From Aquamicrobium sp. (GTDB lineage: Bacteria > Pseudomonadota > Alphaproteobacteria > Rhizobiales > Rhizobiaceae): a stretch of DNA of 64,000 nt. The stretch is taken from contig NZ_JAMLIE010000001.1 in the NCBI RefSeq assembly GCF_023954335.1, positions 2,170,001 through 2,234,000 on the forward strand, written 5' to 3'. A program made the position numbers and the translations under genes. Shown here one piece after another: positions 35,774 to 45,418 of this stretch; position 1 is the first letter of the stretch; every line of letters begins with the position of its first letter. Below the pieces are notes generated by a model, which was not told the origin of the DNA, did not search any database, and saw nothing but the letters and a program-made list of their open reading frames with translations.

Positions 35774-36271
35774 ATGTCCCTTCCCGAAAAGGCTTTTCCC
35801 GTCTCCTGGGACCAGTTCCACCGCGACGCGCGCGCGCTCGCCTGGCGGCTGGCCGGCATCAATGCCGAATGGCGGGCCATCGTTTGCATCACGCGCGGCG
35901 GGCTGGTGCCGGCGGCGGTGATCGCGCGCGAGCTCGGCATCCGCCTGATCGAGACGGTCTGCATCGCCTCGTACCACGACTACACCGAGCAGGGCGAACT
36001 GAAGGTCCTGAAGGAGGTGGTTCCGGCCCTTCTTGAGAACGAGGGCGCGGGCGTCCTGATCATCGACGACCTGACCGATACCGGCAAGACCGCCTCGATC
36101 GTGCGGGCGATGATGCCCAAGGCGCATTTCGCCGCCGTCTACGCCAAGCCCAAGGGCAGGGCTGTGATCGACACCTTCATCACCGAGGTTTCGCAGGACA
36201 CCTGGATCTATTTCCCGTGGGACATGGGATTCGCCTACCAGAAGCCGATTTCCGAGGATCATCGCTCCTGA
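35774..36271 (+). CDS. gpt: Xanthine-guanine phosphoribosyltransferase
   Basis: Salvages xanthine and guanine to nucleotides with PRPP. The 165-residue protein tracks E. coli Gpt: RGGLVPAAVIARELGIR, TVCIASYHDY, the PRPP-binding loop VLIIDDLTDTGKTA, KAHFAAVYAKPKGR and QDTWIYFPWDMGF. The ATG at 35774 gives the family N-terminus; the open frame upstream is non-coding. It probably sits at the inner face of the membrane. It is divergent from the DnaB-like gene, with about 260 bp between starts in which I see no gene. Confidence 0.92.
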   Translation: MSLPEKAFPVSWDQFHRDARALAWRLAGINAEWRAIVCITRGGLVPAAVIARELGIRLIETVCIASYHDYTEQGELKVLKEVVPALLENEGAGVLIIDDLTDTGKTASIVRAMMPKAHFAAVYAKPKGRAVIDTFITEVSQDTWIYFPWDMGFAYQKPISEDHRS

Positions 36272-36423
36272 GCCGGCTGAAACTTGCCCGGGGCTTGCCG
36301 ATGCGCCGCGCTTGACGCCGTTTCGCCCGCCCTGTCCGGGGAATTGCACATTTTTTCCTTTATCTTCACATAATTGCGCGTAATCTCGATTCTCGAATTC
36401 CATTCATTCGGGATGAAAGGCCG

Positions 36424-36918
36424 ATGATGATCGGGCGCAGCAGGCTGAGTCTGCTCAGGGAGAGAATCCGTCGTTTCCTCGGAGGCGTGCCGCCGCACGT
36501 CCAGGTGGCGGCGCTTCCCTGGCGGGTGAGCGGCGAGGGAAGCCACGAGGTGCTGCTGGTGACGAGCCGCGGCACCGGCCGATGGGTGCTGCCCAAGGGC
36601 TGGCCCGAGAAGAGCGAGCCGCTGCACGAGGCCGCCGCCCGCGAGGCCGCCGAGGAGGCGGGCGTGGCCGGGCCGGTCAAGCCCGCCGAGATCGGCCGCT
36701 TCTACTACGGCAAGGTGTCGCCGACCGGCGCGCGCCGCCGCTGCGAGGTGCGCGTGTTCCCGCTCGAGGTCGAAAGCGTCGCCGACAAGTGGCCGGAGCG
36801 CAAGCAGCGCAAGCGCCACTGGTTCACGCCGCAGGAAGCCGCCGATCTCGTCGCCGAGGTCGAGTTGCGCGAACTGATCGCGTCCTTCGCCACTAATCCA
36901 CGAAAATTTGCCGCCTAA
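36424..36918 (+). CDS. Nudix hydrolase
   Basis: A 164-residue Nudix protein with an intact box: GWPEKSEPLHEAAAREAAEE followed by AGV, so Gly, Glu and REAAEE metal ligands are present. Before it lies a beta core (QVAALPWRVSGEGSHEVLLV); after it FYYGKVSPTGARRRCEVRVF and HWFTPQEAADLV. It resembles diphosphoinositol- or Ap(n)A-type pyrophosphatases, but the substrate is unknown. It is the functional-looking relative of the degenerate protein at 22411-22893. Confidence 0.88.
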   Translation: MMIGRSRLSLLRERIRRFLGGVPPHVQVAALPWRVSGEGSHEVLLVTSRGTGRWVLPKGWPEKSEPLHEAAAREAAEEAGVAGPVKPAEIGRFYYGKVSPTGARRRCEVRVFPLEVESVADKWPERKQRKRHWFTPQEAADLVAEVELRELIASFATNPRKFAA

Positions 36919-37025
36919 CGATGTCTTCCGGCCTTCGCCGCTTGAGATAGTTTGCCGGCATGCCTAGAGCGGTAGGATAAACGCGCCGCGCGCGCGGGTC
37001 CGAAGCCTGCCCTCCGGGAAAGCCG

Positions 37026-38591
37026 ATGAACGAATTCGCCGCCGAGACGCGCAAGAAGACGCTCGACAAGGATCTCGAGAAGCTCGCCCATGTCGAGGAG
37101 GCGGCGAGCTTCGTCGCCCGCGGGCTGGTCGCGCCGGGGCTGGGGCTGCTGTTCCTCGCGTTGTCGGGCATCATCGCCGCGCTGTTCGTGATGGGCGAGC
37201 CGGGCTCGGTGATCATCATCGCCGCCGCCGCCATCGGCGGCTATATGGCGCTGAACATCGGCGCCAACGACGTCGCCAACAATGTCGGCCCGGCGGTCGG
37301 CGCCAGGGCGCTGACGATGGGCGGAGCGCTCGCCATCGCCGCCGTGTTCGAGAGCGCCGGCGCGCTCATCGCCGGCGCCGACGTGGTGACGACGATCTCC
37401 AGCGGCATCGTCGATCCCGCGGCCGTCGCCGACAAGGGGGTGTTCATCCGCCTGATGCTGGCGGCGGTGATCGCCTCTGCCCTGTGGATCAACATCGCGA
37501 CATGGATCGGCGCGCCGGTCTCGACCACGCATTCGGTCGTCGGCGGCGTCGCCGGCGCCGGCATCGCCGCGGCGGGCTTCGCGGCCGTCGACTGGGCGAC
37601 GATCGGCGGCATCGCCGCGAGCTGGGTGATCTCGCCGATGCTCGGGGCGCTGTTCGCCACCGCCTTCCTCGCCTTCATCAAGGCCAACATCATCTACCGC
37701 GACGACAAGATCGCCGCCGCGCGCCTGTGGGTGCCGATCCTGATCGCGGTGATGGCCGGCGCCTTCGGCGCCTATCTCGCCACCAAGGGGCTGAAGCGGG
37801 TCGTCTCGATTTCCGGGCTCCAGATCGCCGTGCTCGGCCTCGGCTGCTTCGTCATGGTCTGGGGCCTGGCCAAGATCGGCGTCGAGAGGCAGGCGGCCGA
37901 GCTCGAGAACCGCAACCAGTCGCTGCGCAAGCTGTTCCGCCTGCCGCTGATCTTCTCCGCGGCGCTCCTGTCCTTCGCCCACGGCGCGAACGACGTCTCC
38001 AACGCGGTCGGCCCGCTCGCCGCCATCGTCCATGCGGCCTCCGGCGAGGAGTCGTCCGTCGTCGGCATTCCGCTGTGGGTGATGGTCATCGGCGCCTTCG
38101 GCATCTCGCTCGGCCTCGTCCTGTTCGGGCCGAAGCTGATCCGCATGGTCGGCGGCCAGATCACCAAGCTCAACCCGATGCGCGCCTTTTGCGTCGCGCT
38201 GTCGGCGGCCATCACCGTCATCGTCGCCTCGTGGTTCGGCCTGCCGGTCAGCTCCACCCACATCGCGGTCGGCGCGGTGTTCGGCGTCGGCTTCTTCCGC
38301 GAATGGTACACGGCGAACTCGCCGCGCCGGCGCGCCTATCTGGAGCGCAAGGGCAACAAGGCGCGCGCCGCCCGCAAGCAGGGCAAGGGGCATGACGAGG
38401 CCGAAGCCGGCAGCGCGGCGATCGGTGATCCCGATATCGACGACGTGCCGGTCTCGCGCGAGGAGATCGCGCGCCGCAGGCTCGTGCGCCGCGCCCATGT
38501 CATGACCATCGCCACCGCCTGGGTGACGACGGTGCCCGCCTCGGCGGTGCTGGCGGCCGTCATTTTCCTGCTGCTCAACCTCCTCACCTGA
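37026..38591 (+). CDS. pit: PiT-family inorganic phosphate transporter
   Basis: A 521-residue low-affinity phosphate/H+ symporter. The two duplicated PiT signatures are NIGANDVANNVGPAVGARAL and AHGANDVSNAVGPLAAIVH, each followed by PVSTTH / PVSSTH. About ten or eleven transmembrane helices surround a cytoplasmic loop. A charged insert (about 430-490, rich in Arg, Lys, Glu) precedes the last helix. The start at 37026 is a modest fit; GGGAAAG is upstream. No pit accessory (phoU-like) gene adjoins. Confidence 0.93.
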   Translation: MNEFAAETRKKTLDKDLEKLAHVEEAASFVARGLVAPGLGLLFLALSGIIAALFVMGEPGSVIIIAAAAIGGYMALNIGANDVANNVGPAVGARALTMGGALAIAAVFESAGALIAGADVVTTISSGIVDPAAVADKGVFIRLMLAAVIASALWINIATWIGAPVSTTHSVVGGVAGAGIAAAGFAAVDWATIGGIAASWVISPMLGALFATAFLAFIKANIIYRDDKIAAARLWVPILIAVMAGAFGAYLATKGLKRVVSISGLQIAVLGLGCFVMVWGLAKIGVERQAAELENRNQSLRKLFRLPLIFSAALLSFAHGANDVSNAVGPLAAIVHAASGEESSVVGIPLWVMVIGAFGISLGLVLFGPKLIRMVGGQITKLNPMRAFCVALSAAITVIVASWFGLPVSSTHIAVGAVFGVGFFREWYTANSPRRRAYLERKGNKARAARKQGKGHDEAEAGSAAIGDPDIDDVPVSREEIARRRLVRRAHVMTIATAWVTTVPASAVLAAVIFLLLNLLT

Positions 38592-38881
38592 TGGGGAAGG
38601 CGGCGGCGCATTCTCCCCGCTATCCACATTCCTGCACACAAGATGTTGGGGGCGTCGTTCTCGGCAAAACGAGTTCTTGACGGGGCATGGCGAGTCGCTT
38701 TTTATGGCGCTCGTGTCCGCGTTCCGGATGCGGCCGGAAAGTCTGTCCTTCGGCCTTTTTCCAGCTCTGTGCGAGTTTACCAGGGTCCGGCCGCCTCGTG
38801 GCGGCGGCCGGGAGAGGGATTTTTTTGCCCTCTCGGAGTGGGCGGTCCAGCCGTCCGGCGGCTAGCGTAAATTTCCTGTTA

Positions 38882-38928
38882 ACACTATATTTAGTGTTTT
38901 ATATCAGGATAAATGCTAGATATGTGGT
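38882..38928 (+). promoter_or_regulatory. NrdR box pair (distal)
   Basis: ACACTATATTTAGTGT at 38882-38897 is a near-perfect NrdR box. A degenerate second half-match ATGCTAGATATGTGGT begins at 38913, exactly 31 bp later, the usual centre-to-centre spacing for paired NrdR boxes. NrdR represses ribonucleotide reductase genes when dATP is high. The second box is weak (about 9 of 16 positions). Confidence 0.65.
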
Positions 38929-39160
38929 TAGCCGGTGTCGCAACGCGCCACCGGCGAGGGCGCCGGAAGGCGCATTCGGGACAAGCTTTCCGCCGGAAGG
39001 CGCGTTGGAGCAAGCGTTTCGAGGGTGCCTGCGTTCATGCCGCCGATTCGGGGAACCGCCCCCGCCGGCATGCCGGGCAACGGGGAATTTCCGCCGCCGC
39101 GATGCGGCGGGCAGGGGCTGACGGGACGTGGACGAGGGATGCTGTTCCCGCAGCCGAAAG

Positions 39161-39176
39161 ACACTATATTTAGGAT
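39161..39176 (+). promoter_or_regulatory. NrdR half-box next to the nrdJ start
   Basis: ACACTATATTTAGGAT keeps the first 13 bases of the distal box exactly and ends 15 bp before the nrdJ ATG. It overlaps the leader just before GAGAAGAG. Repression by looping to the distal pair (about 280 bp away) is a possibility, not shown. Confidence 0.6.
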
Positions 39177-39191
39177 AGGGACCGAGAAGAG

Positions 39192-42100
39192 ATGCGCATC
39201 GAACGTCGTTTCACGAAGGAAGGGCAGTCGCCTTACGCGGAGATCGAATTCCGCAAGGCGGTGAGCGAGATTCGCAACCCGGACGGCTCCGTGGTCTTCC
39301 GCCTCGCCGACATCGACGTGCCGGCGCAGTTCTCCCAGGTCGCGGCCGACATCCTGGCGCAGAAATATTTCCGCAAGGCCGGCGTGCCCGCGCGCCTGCG
39401 GAAGGTCGAGGAAAACGGCGTCCCCTCCTTCCTGTGGCGGTCCGAGGCCGACGAGGCGGCGCTGGACGAGCTGTCCGAGGACGAGCGTTACGGCTCGGAA
39501 ACCGACGCGCGGCAGGTGTTCGACCGCCTTGCCGGCACCTGGGCCTACTGGGGCTGGAAGGGCGGCTATTTCAAGGCCGAGGAGGACGCGCTCGCCTTCC
39601 GCGACGAGCTCGCCTACATGCTCGCCACCCAGCGCGTCGCGCCGAACTCGCCGCAATGGTTCAACACCGGCCTTCACTGGGCCTACGGCATCGACGGCCC
39701 CGGGCAGGGGCACTATTACGTCGATCCCTTCACCGGCAAGCTGACCCGTTCGGCCTCGGCCTACGAGCATCCGCAGCCGCATGCCTGCTTCATCCAGGCC
39801 GTGGGCGACGACCTCGTCAACGAGGGCGGCATCATGGATCTGTGGGTGCGCGAGGCGCGCCTGTTCAAGTACGGCTCCGGCACCGGCTCCAACTTCTCCC
39901 ACCTGCGCGGCGAGGGCGAGAAGCTGTCGGGCGGCGGCAAGTCCTCGGGCCTGATGAGCTTCCTCAAGATCGGCGACCGCGCCGCCGGCGCCATCAAGTC
40001 GGGCGGCACCACCCGCCGCGCCGCCAAGATGGTCGTCGTCGACGCCGACCACCCCGACATCGAGGCCTATATCGACTGGAAGGTGAACGAGGAGCAGAAG
40101 GTCGCCGCCCTCGTCACCGGCTCCAAGATCGTCAAGCAGCACCTCGCCGCGATCATGAAGGCCTGCGTCAACTGCGAAGGCAGCAATGACGACTGCTTCG
40201 ACCCGGCGATGAACCCGGCGCTGAAGCGCGAGATCCGCGCCGCCAAGAAGAACGCGGTGCCGGAGAACTACGTCAAGCGCGTCATCCAGTTCGCGAAGCA
40301 GGGCTACACCTCGATCGAGTTCAAGACCTACGACACCGACTGGGATTCGGAGGCCTATCTCACCGTTTCCGGCCAGAACTCGAACAATTCGGTCTCGCTC
40401 AAGGACGATTTCCTGCGTGCCGTGGAAGCGGATGGCGAGTGGAACCTGATCCGCCGCATCGACGGCAAGGTCCACAAGACGCTGAAGGCGCGCGAATTGT
40501 GGGAGAAGATCGGCTACGCCGCCTGGGCGAGCGCCGATCCGGGCCTTCACTTCAACACGACGATGAACGACTGGCACACCTGCCCGGCGGCCGGCCCGAT
40601 CCGCGCGTCGAACCCGTGCTCGGAATACATGTTCCTCGACGACACGGCCTGCAACCTCGCCTCGATCAACCTTCTGCCCTACCGCAACGGCGACGGCACC
40701 ATCGACATCGCCGCCTATGAACACACGGTCCGGCTGTGGACCGTCGTGCTGGAAATCTCGGTGATGATGGCGCAGTTCCCCTCGTGGAAGATCGCCAAGC
40801 TGTCCTACGAGTACCGCACGCTCGGCCTCGGCTTCGCCAATATCGGCGGCCTCCTGATGACCGCCGGCATCCCCTACAATTCCGACGAGGGCAGGGGCCT
40901 GTGCGCGGCGCTGACCGCGCTGATGACCGGCGTCGCCTACGCCACCTCGGCCGAGATGGCGTCCGAGCTCGGCGCGTTCCCCGAATACCCGGTCAACGCC
41001 CCGCACATGCTGCGCGTGATGCGCAACCACCGCCGCGCCGCCTATGGCGAGAGCGAAGGTTACGAGAAGCTGTCGGTCGCGCCGGTGCCGCTCGACGAGA
41101 CCCATGTCTGGCAGAAGGAGCTGGTCGAGCACGCCCGCGCCGCTTGGGATAAGGCCATCGACCTCGGCGCCGAATACGGCTTCCGCAACGCGCAGGCCAC
41201 GGTCATCGCGCCGACCGGCACGATCGGCCTCGTCATGGACTGCGACACCACCGGCATCGAGCCTGACTTCGCGCTGGTCAAGTTCAAGAAGCTGGCCGGC
41301 GGCGGCTACTTCAAGATCATCAACCGCGCGGTTCCCGAAGCTTTGCGCACGCTCGGCTATTCGGAAAGCCAGATCGCCGAGATCGAGGCCTATGCCGTCG
41401 GCCACGGCAATCTGAACCAGGCGCCGGGCATCAATCTCGGCTCGCTGAAGGCCAAGGGCTTCACTGACGAGAAGATCGAGGCGCTGAACGCGGCCACGGC
41501 TTCCGCCTTCGACATCAAGTTCATCTTCAACCAGTGGACGCTCGGCGCCGACTGGCTGAAGGAGACCTTCGGCTTCACCGACGAGCAGCTTGGCGACTTC
41601 TCCTTCGAGATACTGCCGGCTCTCGGCTTCTCGAAGAAGGACATCGAGGCCGCCAACATCCATGTCTGCGGCGCGATGACCCTCGAGGGCGCGCCCCATC
41701 TGAAGGACGAGCACCTGCCGGTGTTCGATTGCGCCAATCCCTGCGGCAAGATCGGCAAGCGCTACCTGTCGGTCGAGAGCCACATCCGCATGATGGCCGC
41801 GGCGCAGCCCTTCATCTCGGGCGCCATCTCCAAGACGATCAACATGCCGAACGAGGCGACCGTCGACGATTGCAAGAGCGCCTACATGCTGTCGTGGAAG
41901 CTGGCGCTGAAGGCCAACGCGCTCTACCGCGACGGCTCGAAGCTCTCGCAGCCGCTCAACGCCTCGCTGATCTCCGACGACGAGGACGAGGCCGACGAGC
42001 GCGCCGAGGAGCTGGTCGCCCAGCCCGCCGCCGCGCGCGTTGCGCAGGTGACGGAGAAGATCGTCGAGCGCGTCGTCGAGAAGGTGGTGCGCGACCGCGA

Positions 42101-42977
42101 GAAGCTGCCGAACCGCCGCCAGGGCTACACCCAGAAGGCGGTGATCGGCGGCCACAAGGTCTATCTGCGCACCGGCGAATTCGGCGACGGCCGCCTCGGC
42201 GAGATCTTCATCGACATGCACAAGGAGGGCGCGGCCTTCCGGGCGATGATGAACAACTTCGCCATCGCCATCTCGCTCGGCCTGCAATACGGCGTGCCGC
42301 TCGAGGAATATGTCGAGGCCTTCACCTTCACCCGCTTCGAGCCGGCCGGCATCGTGCAGGGCAACGACGCGGTCAAGAACGCGACGTCGATCCTCGACTA
42401 CGTCTTCCGCGAGCTGGCGATCTCCTATCTCGGCCGCCACGACCTTGCCCATGTCGACACGTCGGATTTCTCCAACACCACGCTCGGCAAGGGCATTCAG
42501 GAGGGCAAGACCAACCTGATCTCGACCGGCTGGACGCGCGGCTACAAGCCGACGCTGGTGGCCGGAACGGGCGGCGCGGCGGGCGGCGAGCCCAAGGGCG
42601 CTTCCGGTTCCGCGCCGCGCGCCTCCACCTCCGGCGGCGCGACGGTGACGGCCATCGGCACGGCCACCGCCCGCAAGCTCGACGCGGAGACGGGCGTCGT
42701 CACCGCCTTCCGCCGCGACTACGAGGAGCGGGCGAAGGAACTGGCCGAGGAAGCGGCGATCGAGGAGCAGCTCGAGGCTGCCGCCGACGAGCTGTTCACC
42801 GAAATGGCCGCGAAGGAGGCTTCCGACGCCAAGGCGCTGGCCGCCGAGCGCCGGGTGCAGGCGATGATGCAGGGCTATACCGGCAACATGTGCACCGAGT
42901 GCCAGAACTTCACCATGGTCCGCAACGGCACCTGCGAGAAGTGCGACACCTGCGGCTCGACCAGCGGCTGCTCGTGA
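39192..42977 (+). CDS. nrdJ: Class II (B12-dependent) ribonucleotide reductase
   Basis: Reduces ribonucleotides with adenosylcobalamin, independent of oxygen. The 1261-residue length is normal for alphaproteobacterial NrdJ. An N-terminal region leads to the barrel, with SGQNSNNSVSL and the catalytic NPCSEYMFLDDTACNLASIN (N474, C476, E478). The C-terminus has a long Ala/Glu-rich linker and a cysteine cluster CTECQNF...CEKCDTCGSTSGC that delivers electrons or binds zinc. I see no intein or frameshift. GAGAAGAG precedes the ATG at 39192. Control by NrdR is suggested by three upstream box-like sites. Confidence 0.96.
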   Translation: MRIERRFTKEGQSPYAEIEFRKAVSEIRNPDGSVVFRLADIDVPAQFSQVAADILAQKYFRKAGVPARLRKVEENGVPSFLWRSEADEAALDELSEDERYGSETDARQVFDRLAGTWAYWGWKGGYFKAEEDALAFRDELAYMLATQRVAPNSPQWFNTGLHWAYGIDGPGQGHYYVDPFTGKLTRSASAYEHPQPHACFIQAVGDDLVNEGGIMDLWVREARLFKYGSGTGSNFSHLRGEGEKLSGGGKSSGLMSFLKIGDRAAGAIKSGGTTRRAAKMVVVDADHPDIEAYIDWKVNEEQKVAALVTGSKIVKQHLAAIMKACVNCEGSNDDCFDPAMNPALKREIRAAKKNAVPENYVKRVIQFAKQGYTSIEFKTYDTDWDSEAYLTVSGQNSNNSVSLKDDFLRAVEADGEWNLIRRIDGKVHKTLKARELWEKIGYAAWASADPGLHFNTTMNDWHTCPAAGPIRASNPCSEYMFLDDTACNLASINLLPYRNGDGTIDIAAYEHTVRLWTVVLEISVMMAQFPSWKIAKLSYEYRTLGLGFANIGGLLMTAGIPYNSDEGRGLCAALTALMTGVAYATSAEMASELGAFPEYPVNAPHMLRVMRNHRRAAYGESEGYEKLSVAPVPLDETHVWQKELVEHARAAWDKAIDLGAEYGFRNAQATVIAPTGTIGLVMDCDTTGIEPDFALVKFKKLAGGGYFKIINRAVPEALRTLGYSESQIAEIEAYAVGHGNLNQAPGINLGSLKAKGFTDEKIEALNAATASAFDIKFIFNQWTLGADWLKETFGFTDEQLGDFSFEILPALGFSKKDIEAANIHVCGAMTLEGAPHLKDEHLPVFDCANPCGKIGKRYLSVESHIRMMAAAQPFISGAISKTINMPNEATVDDCKSAYMLSWKLALKANALYRDGSKLSQPLNASLISDDEDEADERAEELVAQPAAARVAQVTEKIVERVVEKVVRDREKLPNRRQGYTQKAVIGGHKVYLRTGEFGDGRLGEIFIDMHKEGAAFRAMMNNFAIAISLGLQYGVPLEEYVEAFTFTRFEPAGIVQGNDAVKNATSILDYVFRELAISYLGRHDLAHVDTSDFSNTTLGKGIQEGKTNLISTGWTRGYKPTLVAGTGGAAGGEPKGASGSAPRASTSGGATVTAIGTATARKLDAETGVVTAFRRDYEERAKELAEEAAIEEQLEAAADELFTEMAAKEASDAKALAAERRVQAMMQGYTGNMCTECQNFTMVRNGTCEKCDTCGSTSGCS

Positions 42978-43019
42978 GGCCGATGCCGCGCACGCCCGAA
43001 GCGTGCGCGTGAGACACAT

Positions 43020-43059
43020 GAAAACGGCGGGCCGACCGGATGGTTGGCCCGCCGTTTTC
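43020..43059. terminator. Bidirectional intrinsic terminator
   Basis: An 18-bp stem (43020-43037 with 43042-43059; one G-T wobble) closed by GGAT: GAAAACGGCGGGCCGACC pairs with GGTTGGCCCGCCGTTTTC. The A/T ends give a T run in either direction. It separates nrdJ from the convergent TonB receptor gene. Confidence 0.88.
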
Positions 43060-43125
43060 ATTGGCGGTCGAAGCGCGGCGCGATCCTTCGGATTCGCCTT
43101 CCGCGCTTCGGATAATTGATCGGGG

Positions 43126-45351
43126 TCAGAAGCGGCCCGTCACCTGGATGCCGAACGACCTGCCGTCGCCGATCGTGGCGTAGGTTCCGCCCGACGAGAT
43201 GCTGGTCAGGTACTGCTCGTCGAACAGGTTCTTGGCGAAGGCGGTGAAGGTCAGGTTCTCGGTCTCGTAGCCGATCTGGGCGTTGACCAGCGTGAACGCG
43301 TCGACGAGCTGCGCCGGCGTGTTGGAGATGTTGCCCTTGCTGTAGTAGCCGTCGGTATAGGACACGTCCGCCCCGGCGAAGAAGCCGGTTTCGTGGCGCC
43401 AGATCGCGCCGAGCGAGGCGGTCACGGCCGGCGCCTCGGTGAAGCTGTTGCCTTCGAGGCTGTTGCCGGCCTCGTCGATGCCCTCATCGAAGCGGGTCTT
43501 CAAGAGGCCGAGGCCGGCGAAGAGCTCCAGATTGGGCGAGGCGCTCCAGCGCGCCTCGATCTCCGCGCCGTAGGAATGCGATTTCGCTGCGTTGACCGTG
43601 ATGGTGTGGAACGGGAAGCGGAAGTCGAACGCGACCGGGATCTGCTGGTTGCGATAGTCGTTGTAGAAGACGTTGGCGTTGAGATGCAGCCGCTCGTCCA
43701 GCCAGCGCGAGCGGTAGGCCAGCTCGTAGGACCACACCGACTCGGCCTCGACCTCGTTGATCGCCGTCGAGCCGATCACCAGCTCGGAGAAGCCCGGCCT
43801 GTAGCCGCGGCTGACGGTCGCCGCCAGCGTCTGGTCCTCGGTCAGCTTGAAGGCGAGGCCGATCTTCGGCAGGAAGGCGGTGTTGGCGATGGAGGTGTTC
43901 TCGTCCATCGACGCGGCGAAATCCGCGAAATCCGTCACGTCGAGCAGCTGGCCGGCATAGTTGCTCGACACCTTGTCGTAGAGCAGCCGGCCGCCGGCGA
44001 GCAGCGTCCACCTGTCGGCGAAATCGTAGCGGACATCGGCATAGGCCGCGATCGATTCGCTCTTGTTATCGGCATTCAGCCGCTGATACGGCGTCCGAGT
44101 GCCGCCGCCGGACAGGAAGTCCACGAGGTTGACCGCATCGACCGGGTCCGCGCCCTGTCCGATCAGCATGCCCACCAGCGCGAAATTCTGCACGTCGATG
44201 TTCGAGTTGATGCCCATCGTGGAGCGGCCGGCATAAACGCCGAACACGCCGGAGAACGGCGAGTCCGGTGAATCGTAGGTGAAGCGCAGGTCCTGCGAGA
44301 AGTCGCCGCCGTCGCGGATGTCGTCGCGCACGAGGATGGACGTCGCGGGCGAGGTGATGTCCACCTTGGTGTCGACGAACGAGGTGACGGACTTCGCCGT
44401 CCAGTCGGGCGTCAGCTCGTAGGTCAGGTCCGCGGTGTAGCGATTGACCTTGGTGTCGCGGAACTCGGCCGCGCTCATGTCCACGTCGGCGAAGACGCGA
44501 TCGAAATAATCCGGGCCCGTCACCAGCGCCCATGCTGGCTTGTCATGGGTGTGGCTGACGGTGAACAGGCCGGTGAAGCCGGGCAGGAAGTCCGGCGTGA
44601 ACAGCAGCTTGCCGCGGAACTCCTCGAACTCGTCCTCGCCGAGCGAGGCGAGGGCGGGATCGACATAGGTGATGTCCTTCTTGTCGCGCAGCACCTGCCC
44701 CGACAGGCGGAACGCGAGCTGGTCCTTGAAGATCGGCGCCGAGAGCGCGAACGCGCCCGACTTCATGTCGTCGGTGTCGGCAAGGCCCTCGACGATGAAC
44801 TCCGGCTCCCATGTCGGGTCCTTGGTCTTGATGACGACGGCGCCGGCGAGGGCGTTGCGCCCCTGAAGGGTGGATTGCGGCCCGCGCAGCACCTCGATCT
44901 GCTCGACGTCCCAGACCCCGCGCGTGCCGCGCCGCGTCGCCTCGATGCCCTGCTCGGCGCCGTCGACGGTGACAGAAATAACGGGATTGGAGCGGCTCGG
45001 CTGGGTCGCGCCCTCGGCGTTGTTGCCGCGGATGACGATGTTGGTGTTGCCGTCGCCGGTCTCGAAGGCGCGGATGTTCGGCGCGCTGTTCAACGCCTGG
45101 CCGAGCGTCTTGCGGACATGGGCGTCGAGCTGCTCGCTGGTGACCACCTCGACGCTGGTATAGGTCGTGAAGGGATCGCGGGCGAACTTCTCGCCGCCGA
45201 CGATGATAGTGTCGAGGACGATGGCGTCGTCCTGCGCCGCCCCGTCCTCCTGAGCCATCGCGACGGACGCGCCGCCGAGAAGGGTCGTTATCGCGATGAC
45301 CCAGCTTGCGGTGTTGCCGGCCAGACGCCTGCTTGCGGATGTCGATCTCAT
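43126..45351 (-). CDS. TonB-dependent siderophore receptor
   Basis: An outer-membrane ligand-gated porin of about 741 residues. A signal peptide (RRLAGNTASWVIAITTLLGG, cleavage near AMAQ) precedes a TonB box-like segment IVLDTIIVGG. The plug has NIRAFETGDGNTNIVIRGN and IEVLRGPQSTLQGRNALAG. The beta-barrel ends in SFGIQVTGRF, the terminal aromatic residue expected for barrel insertion. I prefer the ATG at 45351 because MRSTSASRR gives a normal signal peptide; an ATG at 45375 adds eight residues with acidic charge. It follows the importer genes on the same strand and has its own promoter with an iron operator motif. Confidence 0.92.
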   Translation of the reverse strand: MRSTSASRRLAGNTASWVIAITTLLGGASVAMAQEDGAAQDDAIVLDTIIVGGEKFARDPFTTYTSVEVVTSEQLDAHVRKTLGQALNSAPNIRAFETGDGNTNIVIRGNNAEGATQPSRSNPVISVTVDGAEQGIEATRRGTRGVWDVEQIEVLRGPQSTLQGRNALAGAVVIKTKDPTWEPEFIVEGLADTDDMKSGAFALSAPIFKDQLAFRLSGQVLRDKKDITYVDPALASLGEDEFEEFRGKLLFTPDFLPGFTGLFTVSHTHDKPAWALVTGPDYFDRVFADVDMSAAEFRDTKVNRYTADLTYELTPDWTAKSVTSFVDTKVDITSPATSILVRDDIRDGGDFSQDLRFTYDSPDSPFSGVFGVYAGRSTMGINSNIDVQNFALVGMLIGQGADPVDAVNLVDFLSGGGTRTPYQRLNADNKSESIAAYADVRYDFADRWTLLAGGRLLYDKVSSNYAGQLLDVTDFADFAASMDENTSIANTAFLPKIGLAFKLTEDQTLAATVSRGYRPGFSELVIGSTAINEVEAESVWSYELAYRSRWLDERLHLNANVFYNDYRNQQIPVAFDFRFPFHTITVNAAKSHSYGAEIEARWSASPNLELFAGLGLLKTRFDEGIDEAGNSLEGNSFTEAPAVTASLGAIWRHETGFFAGADVSYTDGYYSKGNISNTPAQLVDAFTLVNAQIGYETENLTFTAFAKNLFDEQYLTSISSGGTYATIGDGRSFGIQVTGRF

Positions 45352-45418
45352 GTCCCGATGGTCCCCGGATTCCATTGCCCAAGTGAAAACGATGCTCGCT
45401 CACTTACGGGGCCAAACA

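Larger units (their letters stand above)
38592..39191. other. 600-bp intergenic region upstream of nrdJ
   Basis: No convincing gene. It holds NrdR-box-like sites (annotated separately) and an imperfect direct repeat (GCCGGAAGGCGCATTCGG... at about 38962-38986 and GCCGGAAGGCGCGTTGGA... at 38992-39014). The stretch 39020-39150 is GC-rich with several small hairpins. No B12-box of a cobalamin riboswitch was recognised. The long leader may carry regulatory structure for nrdJ. Confidence 0.5.

Noticed and set aside
38592..39191. Cobalamin riboswitch ahead of nrdJ
   Set aside because: No B12 box or recognisable conserved core was found by eye; NrdR boxes explain the region better. A covariance search could still change this.
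38643..39264. Short open frames upstream of nrdJ
   Set aside because: They overlap one another, have Arg/Pro-rich shadow composition, and cross the NrdR boxes.
39192..42977. Intein or insertion in nrdJ
   Set aside because: The 1261 residues fit the alphaproteobacterial family, and no intein splice motifs or homing nuclease segments were seen.
38928..43061. A 1377-codon open frame on the minus strand across nrdJ
   Set aside because: It is the mirror of a strongly conserved class II RNR; the long opposite frame is a GC-bias effect with low-complexity, Arg/Asp/Val-rich translation.
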